Origin: Cryobacterium gelidum
GTDB lineage: Bacteria; Actinomycetota; Actinomycetes; Actinomycetales; Microbacteriaceae
Assembly: GCF_004403985.1 (NCBI RefSeq)
Contig: NZ_SOHL01000025.1
Location: forward strand, 568 to 64,567
Direction: 5' to 3'
DNA: 64,000 nucleotides
Shown here piece after piece: positions 41,758 to 49,213 of this stretch (its first letter is position 1; every line of letters begins with the position of its first letter). The notes under the pieces are model-generated. The model was not told where the DNA came from. It saw only the letters and a list, made by a program, of their open reading frames with translations, and did no database searches. A program made the position numbers and the translations under genes.

Positions 41758-42924
41758 TCACTCTGCGGCGGCCTGGAGTTGGGCGAGCGGAACCGCGCCG
41801 GCGAACATCCGCCCGTCCGCGGGCAGGAACACCGTCATGAGGGACGTTGTCAGGGCGCGACCCCCTTCGACACCATTGGTCAGCTGGTCGATCAGGGGGT
41901 TGTTGCCGAGCTCGGCCGGTACGGCGGCCGCGGGCACCTCGACGATGCTGGACCAACCGCTTCCCGTGACCCGGGGCAGTTCTGCCGCTGTCGGACGTTG
42001 CGCGCCCGTGTGGTCACCGGTAGCGCGGTCGGGCAGGTCTGGAAGGGCCTGCTCCGTCACCGTGGCGTTGGCCGGCGGCACGAAATCGAACCGGTCGGCG
42101 TCGGGAGCGGCAAAATCAATAGCAGTGAAGCCGACCTGCAACGCCGGTGCGCTCTGGCCCTCGGCCATTACGACCACCTGAACCGGCAGGCCGGTCTGAG
42201 AGTCGACCGCGATGGAAACGGATGCGACGAGGCTGTCAGCTGCTTTCGGCGTGAGCACCAACTGGTACACACTGCGTCCAGCGACCCGGGCGTCCGTGCC
42301 GACCGACACCGTCGTACTCGGGTCCAGCTCGCTGAGAAAACGCTCGGCGAGCTGCGCCGGGGTCGAGAGGTCGGTGGGGAGCTGCGACTTTAGCGCGGCG
42401 AACTTCGACTCGGCGGTAGCAGCGAGATCGGCCGGCACGCTCAAGTGTGTCGCTGCGTTGCTGCTCGAGTCGTACAGCCACACATCGCTCCCGTTCTGCA
42501 CCACGTCACGCTCAGCCATGCGGTCCTTGATCTGTACGCGAGACTGGCTTTCGCCACCGGCATACACCCGGAACTCGTGGGAGCCGCTGAGCAAGTCGAG
42601 TGCCGTGCTCAGTGCTCCGATGGTGGACGCTTCCGGGACGGAGGAGGCCGCGCCTTCCGGCCTGGACTCGGTCATTGATTTCTGCATGGATTTAGTCATC
42701 CCCGCGCTGAGATCCAGCGCGGGGAGACCGAGATCTGACGATTGGGAGACCGTTCCGGAGAAGGTCGACACCGTGCTGTCGTGCACCAGAAGGAGAACCT
42801 GTTCGGGCGTTTTATCGGGTAGATCGACGGCGGCACCGGCCTGGAGCGGCACGGCGATGACCGCGGCAACTACGACCGCCGGTACGACGACGGCGGGTAG
42901 CCATTTGAGAGAATTGCGAGACAT
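41758..42924 (-). CDS. Exported LolA/RseB-like protein of unknown role
   Basis: 388 residues. N-terminal signal or anchor (LPAVVVPAVVVAAVIAVPLQAGA), then a beta-rich region that resembles LolA/MucB-type lipid-binding folds (SGSHEFRVYAGGESQSRVQI, DVWLYDSSSNAATHL, YQLVLTPKAADSLVASVSIAVD). No lipobox. It lies 43 nt upstream of the ABC ATPase gene, probably in one operon, and may carry or sense the exported substrate. ATG 42924 is preceded by TTGATC, as for the M20 gene, but no TAnnnT is present. Confidence 0.8.
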   Translation of the reverse strand: MSRNSLKWLPAVVVPAVVVAAVIAVPLQAGAAVDLPDKTPEQVLLLVHDSTVSTFSGTVSQSSDLGLPALDLSAGMTKSMQKSMTESRPEGAASSVPEASTIGALSTALDLLSGSHEFRVYAGGESQSRVQIKDRMAERDVVQNGSDVWLYDSSSNAATHLSVPADLAATAESKFAALKSQLPTDLSTPAQLAERFLSELDPSTTVSVGTDARVAGRSVYQLVLTPKAADSLVASVSIAVDSQTGLPVQVVVMAEGQSAPALQVGFTAIDFAAPDADRFDFVPPANATVTEQALPDLPDRATGDHTGAQRPTAAELPRVTGSGWSSIVEVPAAAVPAELGNNPLIDQLTNGVEGGRALTTSLMTVFLPADGRMFAGAVPLAQLQAAAE

Positions 42925-43023
42925 GATCAACGCTTTGGTGCATTCGGATTCATACTGAGATCGTACGCCTCGGGCGTGCGCCTCGGTGGCGAGATCAGCG
43001 TACTTTCAGGTGCCGGAAGGGGA

Positions 43024-43404
43024 TCAGACGGGTTCGCTCTGGCCAGGTGCCTCGTCGGTGATTCCAATGAACTGACTGCCGATCCCGTCGCACTCGGTGC
43101 GGCCCAATCCGGCGGCTGGCTCAGGCAGCTCATCGAAGCCATGGTTCGAACAACTGATATAGGTGAACGTCGGCCACCATTTCTTCGGGCGCACGGCTTC
43201 GGTATACCCACAGATCGTGCAGGTGAGTTGCACCCACACCGGTTTCTTGCCGGTGCGATTGGCGCGCGACTGCAGCAGCCACACCGGCGCTTCTGCCTCG
43301 AGTTTGGCGAGCTGGCCCTCGCTGAGGCGTGAGGGAATACCGTGGCGTGCCGCCATTTCCAGCGGAATATCCAGGCGCAGTGCTGCTTCTCGTCGCGTAA
43401 TCAT
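43024..43404 (-). CDS. Hypothetical protein with a Cys/His zinc-ribbon-like motif
   Basis: 126 residues, not recognised. N-terminal half resembles an HTH-like region (ITRREAALRLDIPLEMAARHGIPSRLSEGQLAKLEAEAP). Candidate zinc ligands are C62-x2-C65 and C85-x2-H88 around WWPTF. The C-terminus is acidic. It has TATCCT 9 nt before the ATG. Standing alone and divergent from the HAD-like gene, so no functional hint from context. Confidence 0.65.
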   Translation of the reverse strand: MITRREAALRLDIPLEMAARHGIPSRLSEGQLAKLEAEAPVWLLQSRANRTGKKPVWVQLTCTICGYTEAVRPKKWWPTFTYISCSNHGFDELPEPAAGLGRTECDGIGSQFIGITDEAPGQSEPV

Positions 43405-43498
43405 CTTCGGACAAGGATAGGCGCTCGGCTGAGTGGGCGCAGCATCCGCTACTCACCGTTGCCTGATTCCATGCCGACGGTTATGGGAGAATGAGGAA

Positions 43499-44377
43499 AT
43501 GCCTACGCCTGTGTCCCCGCTGGGATTGCTCCTCGACGTCGATGGTCCGATCGCGAGTCCGATCACGCGCACTATCGCAACACCGAGTATTCTGACCGAC
43601 CTGATCACCCTTGCGGCCGGGCAGGTGCCGATCGCGTTCATCACCGGGCGGTCAGCCGACTTTATCCGCGAGCAGGTTGTCGCCCCGCTCGTGCTCGCGG
43701 GGCTGCCCGAGAACTTTCGCATGTATGGGGTGTGCGAGAAGGGCGCGGTGTGGTTTCCGATCGGGCCGGACGGTATGGGCGACGTGGTGGTCGATCGGGT
43801 GCTCGCGCTGCCGCCGGTGGTCATCGACGACGTACGCCAGCTGGTCAAGGAGTCGTTTGCGAACGAGATGTTCTTCGACGAGACCAAGCAGGCCATGATC
43901 TCGGTCGAGCAGCGCACCGACGTCAGCGCGGCCGACTTTCGTGCCCGTCAACCCGCGTTCAACACGGCTGCTTTTGCCATCTTGGTGAAACACGGGCTCG
44001 GTGTGCGGTTCGACGATCACCAATCGCCCGACGCCTCTGGTCAAATTCCGTATCGGCTCGATGCCACGATCATCTCGACCGATATCGAATCGGTCACGCT
44101 GGACAAGGACCACGCTGCCAGGCGAGCCCTCGCCTACTTCGCGCAGAGCGGCCCGTTGCCCCGGCTGTGGCGATCCGTGGGCGATTCGCGCAGCGACTAC
44201 CGAATGGCCGACCACCTGCACGAGGCTGGTTACGACGTGTCCCATGTGGATGTGCGGCCATCCGATGGGATTCTGGACCGACCGTACCCGGTCATCGTGA
44301 TCGGTGACCAGATTCACGATGAAGCCGGGGCGACTTTTCTGCGCTATTGGGTCGACAAGCTAGCGCTGCGCTCGTAA
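43499..44377 (+). CDS. HAD-like hydrolase (Cof-type/trehalose-phosphatase-like)
   Basis: 292 residues. Motif I LLLDVDGPIASPI at the N-terminus and IAFITGRSADFIREQ (motif II) are clear; VGDSRSDYRMADHL is motif IV. A cap between motif II and the C-terminal part suggests a sugar-phosphate or nucleotide phosphatase. I chose ATG 43499, with GAGGAA abutting it; the frame continues upstream to 43433. Convergent with the DnaJ-NERD gene. Confidence 0.82.
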   Translation: MPTPVSPLGLLLDVDGPIASPITRTIATPSILTDLITLAAGQVPIAFITGRSADFIREQVVAPLVLAGLPENFRMYGVCEKGAVWFPIGPDGMGDVVVDRVLALPPVVIDDVRQLVKESFANEMFFDETKQAMISVEQRTDVSAADFRARQPAFNTAAFAILVKHGLGVRFDDHQSPDASGQIPYRLDATIISTDIESVTLDKDHAARRALAYFAQSGPLPRLWRSVGDSRSDYRMADHLHEAGYDVSHVDVRPSDGILDRPYPVIVIGDQIHDEAGATFLRYWVDKLALRS

Positions 44378-44388
44378 CCACGGATCGA

Positions 44389-45324
44389 CTAGGTAGTGAC
44401 GAATCGGATGCCGTTCTGCAGGGTGCTGCGCAGCTCGAAGACTTTCTCAAAACTGCCACGTTCCATGCCGGCCAGCCCGTCGCGGAGCACCCCGATGAGG
44501 CGCGAGCGCGGAATCACGATGATCATCGGTCGTCGGCCGCGTTTGGGCAGCGACATGGGCTCGTCGAGGGCCCCATCTGGCAGTACGACAATGAGCGCCG
44601 TGAAACGCACCTTGAGGCCACGGGCGATCATTCGGGCGGCGTCGTCGAACCGGTGGATGGGGCGATCCTCGTCGGGCAGGTCGTCACCGACCAGTTCGCC
44701 GCGGCGCAGCTGCACCGATCCGCCCCAGTCCTCGGATAGTACGCCGAACAATCCGGCCGGGCCGAGGATGATGTGGTCGAGCTTGTCGGTCTGGCCGCCG
44801 GTGTCGATGTCGTGCCAGGCGGTGAATCCGATGCCTAAGTTGGCCACGAGCTGGGCAGTGGCCTCCTCGGCGAGAGCTTTGGCGAGGCAGTGGCGCACGA
44901 GTTTCGGCGCGCTGCGAATGAGAGCAGGGGCGTACGGATCGTCGATCACCGTGCCGCGGCCCGCCCATTCGCGTACGAGATCGAGGTATCTCAGCCGCGC
45001 CTGGCCGCCGGGGTGGCCGTGCATGCGGGTTTTCAGGCTGGACTTGGTTGCGGGGCCGCGGGCGGAGGGAGCCGCGTAGGCATCCCTTGCGGTACTCGGT
45101 TCGGTGTTGTCAAAGCGTCGACGATCGTAGGCAGCCCGGTTCTCGGGGTTACCAATGCGTTCCCAGGCTAGCTGCAGAGCGTGGAATTTGGTCGCGTTGC
45201 CGCCGACGTCGGGGTGGGTCTGACGCAGCAGCAGTCGGTAGGCGCGTCGTAACTCATCGTCGGTCGCGCTCGGGCTCACGCCGAGGACCTCATAGGGGGT
45301 GGATGCGGCCGGGCTGTCTTGCAT
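44389..45324 (-). CDS. DnaJ-domain/NERD-like fusion protein
   Basis: 311 residues. Residues about 8-70 are a J-domain with HPD at 37-39 (QTHPDVGGN) and typical YEVLGVSPSATDDELRRAYR. The rest (about 140-300) looks like a nuclease-related NERD fold (TAWHDIDTGGQTDKLDHIILGPAGLFGVLSEDWGG), with the DHI/GPAG pattern of such domains. Suggests a J-protein guiding Hsp70 to a nucleic-acid or DNA-repair process; the substrate is unknown. A central linker rich in Ala/Arg/Thr joins them. Confidence 0.8.
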   Translation of the reverse strand: MQDSPAASTPYEVLGVSPSATDDELRRAYRLLLRQTHPDVGGNATKFHALQLAWERIGNPENRAAYDRRRFDNTEPSTARDAYAAPSARGPATKSSLKTRMHGHPGGQARLRYLDLVREWAGRGTVIDDPYAPALIRSAPKLVRHCLAKALAEEATAQLVANLGIGFTAWHDIDTGGQTDKLDHIILGPAGLFGVLSEDWGGSVQLRRGELVGDDLPDEDRPIHRFDDAARMIARGLKVRFTALIVVLPDGALDEPMSLPKRGRRPMIIVIPRSRLIGVLRDGLAGMERGSFEKVFELRSTLQNGIRFVTT

Positions 45325-45459
45325 CCTGGGCGAAACCTTTCCGTGTTCGTAGGCAATCGCTGCGAAAACGACCGAGAGGTCATGTTACCGCGCGATTCTG
45401 ACACCGCGCCGAGGGTGCCCGGTGTGATTGACCGGCCTATTCTGTGCCACGATCAGCCT

Positions 45460-46107
45460 GTGACCCTGAGACTCGCGCACCTGCACCGGTACAGCACCCG
45501 GCTGATCGTCATGCTCGTCGTCGGAATTGCCGTCGCTGTGGCGGCCAATGTTCGGGGTGATTGGAGCCTTGCGGTAATCCTCGGCTGGGCGGCCGCTTGT
45601 GTGACCTATATCGGCTGGGTCTGGATCGTCGTCGGTCGCCAGGATGCGGATACGACGGCCAGCCATGCTACCCGCGAGGATCCCTCACGAGGCGTCTCGG
45701 AATTCCTCCTCCTTCTCGCCGGGCTGGCAAGCCTCGGTGCCATCGTCGTACTGCTCCTGGGTACCAACGCAACCTCTGGGTCGCAGCGCGGCCTACTGGC
45801 CGGAGTGGCCATCGTCAGTGTTGCGCTGTCCTGGGTTCTGGTGCACACCCTGTTCACCCTGCGCTACGCGTCGCTGTACTACAGCGACTCACCCGGTGGC
45901 ATCGATTTCAATCAGCCCGAACCGCCGCGGTACAGCGATTTCGCCTATCTGGCCTTCACGATCGGCATGACCTATCAGGTCTCGGACACGAGTATCCGAA
46001 ATCACGCAATCCGGATGGCAGCCCTGCGGCACGCCTTGCTGTCATTTCCGTTCGGATCGGTGATTTTAGCCACGCTGATCAACCTCGTAGCCGGTTTGCT
46101 GCATTGA
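45460..46107 (+). CDS. DUF1345 family membrane protein
   Basis: 215 residues from GTG 45460 (the open frame reaches 45319, start uncertain). Five or six membrane spans. The C-terminal block FAYLAFTIGMTYQVSDTSI...RNHAIRMAALRHALLSFPFGSVIL is the DUF1345 hallmark. Function unknown in the family. TTGACC at 45428-45433 is a possible -35. It is convergent with a 54-residue membrane protein. Confidence 0.82.
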   Translation: MTLRLAHLHRYSTRLIVMLVVGIAVAVAANVRGDWSLAVILGWAAACVTYIGWVWIVVGRQDADTTASHATREDPSRGVSEFLLLLAGLASLGAIVVLLLGTNATSGSQRGLLAGVAIVSVALSWVLVHTLFTLRYASLYYSDSPGGIDFNQPEPPRYSDFAYLAFTIGMTYQVSDTSIRNHAIRMAALRHALLSFPFGSVILATLINLVAGLLH

Positions 46108-46145
46108 GTAGCGCGGCCGGCGCGCTCAGGCGAGCAGGTCGTGGT

Positions 46146-46310
46146 TCAGTTGCGGAGCAGGTGGAACGGAATCGCCATGGCCACGGACACGCAGAGGATT
46201 CCGCCGATGAAAATCGGTGCCATCAGGGCCGTGACCGAAAAAGCCAGGCCGAACAGCCAAAAACCGAAAACAAAGATCGCAAAGGCGACGACGAAGGCGA
46301 CAATGTTCAT
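46146..46310 (-). CDS. Small membrane protein, 54 residues
   Basis: Almost entirely hydrophobic, two transmembrane helices (IVAFVVAFAIFVFGFWLFGL and about 32-50). AGGA lies just upstream of ATG 46310. Not recognised. It is 104 nt downstream of the SOS-response peptidase gene on the same strand, so read-through is possible. The open frame extends upstream but the AGGA and hydrophobic start favour this ATG. Confidence 0.6.
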   Translation of the reverse strand: MNIVAFVVAFAIFVFGFWLFGLAFSVTALMAPIFIGGILCVSVAMAIPFHLLRN

Positions 46311-46414
46311 GGGTGGTCCTTTCACGGCAGCGCCCGCGTAATTTCGACAGTCACTGATTTGAGCGTACTGATCATTCGTACTGATTCGAGCGTACCGGTT
46401 GGGGTCCGGTGCCA

Positions 46415-47125
46415 TTACATCGAATCGTTGTTGATCGGTTCGATCAGTTCGGGGCCGTTCCCGGTCACCGGGGCGACTTCGTGGAAATTGAGGGATTCCA
46501 CGACTATTCGAGAGGCTGCGACAGCGGCATCGACGAGGGCCTGGTCGCCTTCGGTGGCCGGGTCCAACCAGTGGTCCCACCACTCCTCCGGCAGGGCAAC
46601 GGGCGTGCGATCGTGAATCTGCGCGAGCGGACCCTGGGCGTCCGTCGTCAGGATGGTGGCAGACAGTACCCAGCGCGCCGGATCATTTTCCACTGCCGCA
46701 GGATTCTTCCACCAGGAATACAGGCCGGCGAAGGCGAGCGGCAGGCCATCGTCCGAGTGGACAAAGAACGGCGTCTTCACGGTGCCCTCGGTGTGCCATT
46801 CAAAGTAACCCGTTGCCGGCACAAGGGCCCGGCGTGAACGCACGGAAGACTTGAAGGTCGGTTTCTCGGCGGCGCTTTCTGCCCGAGCATTGAAAGTCGG
46901 AAATTTCGAGGTCGGTTCTGTCGCGAACGAGGGAATCAACGACCAGCGGGCCGATTCCAACCGGCGCACGGCCGGGTCGGTCCTCGCGGATTCGAGCACG
47001 ATCGGAATCTGCTCGGTCGGTCGTATGTTCCACGACGGCTCTGGCAGGTTTTCCCCCTCGTGCTCGACATCGAACATGGCAGCCAGGTCGGGCGCCGTAT
47101 CGGTAATGATGAATCGACCACACAT
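46415..47125 (-). CDS. SOS-response-associated peptidase (SRAP, YedK/HMCES-like)
   Basis: 236 residues. Begins MCGRFI, so Cys2, once Met1 is removed, forms the thiazolidine cross-link with abasic sites in single-stranded DNA. WNIRPTEQIPIV, ARAESAAEKPTF and the ALVPATGYFEW(H) block with its catalytic Glu are present. TATTCT ends 6 nt before the ATG, with no Shine-Dalgarno, so translation is probably leaderless. Divergent from DUF3097 across 60 bp. Confidence 0.92.
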   Translation of the reverse strand: MCGRFIITDTAPDLAAMFDVEHEGENLPEPSWNIRPTEQIPIVLESARTDPAVRRLESARWSLIPSFATEPTSKFPTFNARAESAAEKPTFKSSVRSRRALVPATGYFEWHTEGTVKTPFFVHSDDGLPLAFAGLYSWWKNPAAVENDPARWVLSATILTTDAQGPLAQIHDRTPVALPEEWWDHWLDPATEGDQALVDAAVAASRIVVESLNFHEVAPVTGNGPELIEPINNDSM

Positions 47126-47131
47126 GCCCCC

Positions 47132-47137
47132 AGAATA
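47132..47137 (-). promoter_or_regulatory. Putative -10 element of leaderless SRAP gene
   Basis: TATTCT (minus strand) ends 6 nt before ATG 47125. With TAGCGT at 47173-47178 on the plus strand it forms a tight divergent promoter pair. Confidence 0.5.
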
Positions 47138-47172
47138 CCGTGGCCGGTGGACGGGATCCACGCGTTCTCGGC

Positions 47173-47178
47173 TAGCGT
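47173..47178 (+). promoter_or_regulatory. Putative -10 element of leaderless DUF3097 gene
   Basis: TAGCGT ends 7 nt before ATG 47186. No Shine-Dalgarno is visible. Confidence 0.45.
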
Positions 47179-47185
47179 CGATGCA

Positions 47186-48022
47186 ATGGACGATCGATAT
47201 AGTGCAGACGTGCTCTCCCCCGGCTGGCGTGACGCCGGTCGCATCATCATTCCGACGCAGGAAGCGACGCGTGACCTTGTCGTCGAAGAAATCGCCACCG
47301 GATTTTGCGGTGCCGTTCTGCGGGTGGAGAAGAAAATTGTCACGCTGGAAGATCGGCACGGCAAGCTGCGACTGTTCCCGCTCGGTTCCGGTTTTCTGAT
47401 CGACGGCCGCCCCGTCACTCTGATTGCCCCGACCATGGCCGCCGCCCTGGGCCGGGCACGTACGGCCTCCGGCTCGACGGCCATGCCCAACGCGCCTGCC
47501 AGGGTCGCGCGCGCCAGTCGCATCCTAGTCGAGGGACGTCACGATGCCGAACTGGTCGAAAAGGTCTGGGGTGCCGACTTGCGCATCGAAGGGGTTGTCG
47601 TGGAATACATCGAGGGCGTCGATAACCTGGACGCAATCCTGCGCAACTTTCGCCCGAGCGTCGGTCGCCGGGTGGGAGTACTGGTTGACCACCTTGTGCC
47701 CGGCTCCAAGGAGAGCCGTATTGCCGAGGCTGTGGCTCGCGGACCGTTCGCCGCGAGCGTGCTCGTGGTGGGGCATCCGTTCGTCGACGTGTGGCAATCG
47801 GTCAAGCCCGCTCGCGTCGGCCTGAGCGCCTGGCCGGAGGTCCCGCGGAGTATCGAGTGGAAACACGGCATCTGCGACGTGCTCGGCTGGCCGCACGAGG
47901 AGCAGGCCGACATCGCGCGGGCCTGGCAACGCATTCTGGGTCAGGTGCGCACGTTCGCCGATCTCGAACCGCAACTTCTGGGCCGGGTGGAACACCTGAT
48001 CGACTTCGTCACAGCCGAATGA
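47186..48022 (+). CDS. DUF3097 family protein with Toprim-like region
   Basis: 278 residues. A conserved actinobacterial protein of unknown function. Residues about 113-150 (RILVEGRHDAELVEKVWG, then EGVDNLDAIL) resemble the Glu-containing strand and following helix of a Toprim fold, and VGVLVDHLVPGSKESR could be its Asp motif. No other nuclease or topoisomerase domain is evident. The N-terminal about 90 residues look like a small beta-barrel. The Toprim reading is mine and needs structural checking. Confidence 0.85.
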   Translation: MDDRYSADVLSPGWRDAGRIIIPTQEATRDLVVEEIATGFCGAVLRVEKKIVTLEDRHGKLRLFPLGSGFLIDGRPVTLIAPTMAAALGRARTASGSTAMPNAPARVARASRILVEGRHDAELVEKVWGADLRIEGVVVEYIEGVDNLDAILRNFRPSVGRRVGVLVDHLVPGSKESRIAEAVARGPFAASVLVVGHPFVDVWQSVKPARVGLSAWPEVPRSIEWKHGICDVLGWPHEEQADIARAWQRILGQVRTFADLEPQLLGRVEHLIDFVTAE

Positions 48023-48331
48023 GCAGATTTTCCCTTTACCCGGGAATCTTCATGAACGCGCGCAGAGCACTGATAGACCCGGCGATCACCAGTTATTTGC
48101 GCACAACGTGACGTTTTCCGGTAAAAAACGTTGAGAATTCCGAAACCATCCAGACTTGTGGGCTAGTGTTAGACACGAAGTTGTAGTGCTTGCACGTCTT
48201 AAACGCACTGATTGTGATTCATCTGGATTGCAGCTAGTGCGCCACATTCCTTTCGGAAGCGGACGACGAATACCGCGACGAACGGTCCCGACAGTCGGGG
48301 CCGGTCTAACACTCCTGGAGGAGTTTTACAA
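48023..48331 (+). promoter_or_regulatory. cspA upstream region with long structured leader
   Basis: 309 nt without a gene. A -10-like TAGTGT lies at 48164-48169 with extended TGGGC before it, putting +1 near 48176 and a leader of about 155 nt. The leader contains GTGC/GCAC and GGTCCCGA/TCGGGGCC hairpins. Long structured leaders are known for cspA genes. The 48109-48131 part (ACGTTTT...AAAACGT) may be a terminator for DUF3097. Confidence 0.5.
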
Positions 48332-48535
48332 ATGGCAACAGGTACCGTGAAATGGTTCAACGCTGAAAAGGGCTTCGGCTTTATTGCACCCGACGACGGA
48401 AGCGCCGATGTTTTCGCGCACTACTCCGCGATCGCGTCGAACGGTTACAAGTCCCTCGATGAAAACCAGAAGGTCGAGTTCGAGGTAACCCAGGGCCCCA
48501 AGGGTCCTCAGGCCGAGAACATCCGCGCCCTCTAA
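48332..48535 (+). CDS. cspA: Cold-shock protein CspA
   Basis: 67 residues, the single CSD fold. RNP1-type [10 protein letters not shown] and RNP2-type DVFAHYSAI are present, with [10 protein letters not shown] at the start. An RNA chaperone that melts structures at low temperature. CTGGAGGAG lies 9 nt before the ATG. Long leader and strong following terminator suggest high-level, post-transcriptionally controlled expression. Confidence 0.97.
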   Translation: MATGTVKWFNAEKGFGFIAPDDGSADVFAHYSAIASNGYKSLDENQKVEFEVTQGPKGPQAENIRAL

Positions 48536-48546
48536 ATAGAGCTTGC

Positions 48547-48586
48547 GAAGAATGCCTTCCGCTTCGGCGGGAGGCATTCTTGTTTT
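48547..48586 (+). terminator. Rho-independent terminator of cspA
   Basis: Arms AAGAATGCCT and AGGCATTCTT around a GC-rich loop, followed by GTTTTAA. Lies just after the cspA stop. Confidence 0.9.
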
Positions 48587-48588
48587 AA

Positions 48589-48628
48589 GGGATGCCATCG
48601 ACCGGCCGGAGCCGGTCGATGGCATCCC
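48589..48628. terminator. Perfect 18-bp hairpin, terminator of the Lrp-family gene
   Basis: GGGATGCCATCGACCGGC (48589-48606) pairs exactly with its complement at 48611-48628 over a CGGA loop. The lrp stop codon (48628-48630) abuts it. With the cspA terminator it forms a back-to-back pair between two convergent genes. Confidence 0.85.
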
Positions 48629-49107
48629 TATTTGACCAGGTCCTGCCAGCCGTCACCGTCGACATACTCAAAGATCAGGTTCGTCTCGGTGTGAGCGACG
48701 GCCGGATGCTCCGCCAGGTGTTCCAACACAAAGTCACGCAGGTGAGACGCATCCGCTGCGGCCACGTGCAGCAGGTAGTCGTCGGCGCCCGCGGTGTGGA
48801 ACAGCCCGATCACGCCGGGCCAGTGCGGGGCGGCGTTCCGAAAGTCGTCGATCTGCACCCGGGCGTGCTTGACCAGCCGCACCGAGATGAGTGCCTGCAA
48901 ACTTGCGCCGAGCGCGGCCAGATCGATATTGGCCCGGTAGCCACGAATGTGGCCGAGCTGCTGCAACCGGCGGAGGCGTAGGGAGACCGTGGACTCGGCG
49001 ACGCCGATTTCGTTCGCCAGAGCTGCCCCCGACGCCCGGGCATTGACCGACAGGGCACGCAGCAGTGCACGGTCAACCCGGTCAAGTTCCGGCTTCTTCG
49101 ATTCCAT
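48628..49107 (-). CDS. Lrp/AsnC family transcriptional regulator
   Basis: 159 residues. N-terminal winged HTH (RALLRALSVNARASGAALANEIGVAESTVSLRLRRL) and a C-terminal RAM/AsnC ligand domain (about 70-150, VRLVKHARVQIDDF). Start ATG 49107 with GGGAG upstream. It is divergent from a PLP-dependent sulfur-amino-acid enzyme gene, the classical arrangement of a specific amino-acid-sensing Lrp-type regulator and its target. Confidence 0.92.
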   Translation of the reverse strand: MESKKPELDRVDRALLRALSVNARASGAALANEIGVAESTVSLRLRRLQQLGHIRGYRANIDLAALGASLQALISVRLVKHARVQIDDFRNAAPHWPGVIGLFHTAGADDYLLHVAAADASHLRDFVLEHLAEHPAVAHTETNLIFEYVDGDGWQDLVK

Positions 49108-49152
49108 CAAGAGACTCCCTCGTTACCAAGGAGTTTATGCGATTCAAAATAA

Positions 49153-49166
49153 ACCTTTGCAAGGGT
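49153..49166. promoter_or_regulatory. Candidate Lrp-type operator in the divergent promoter
   Basis: ACCTTTGCAAGGGT is a near-palindrome (6 of 7 pairs) in the 106-bp region between the regulator and the PLP-enzyme gene, next to an AT-rich stretch. Plausible binding site for the regulator. Confidence 0.35.
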
Positions 49167-49213
49167 CTGCAGCGTCACTTGCGCGGGCGCACAGAATCTG
49201 TTTTCGTGAGCAC

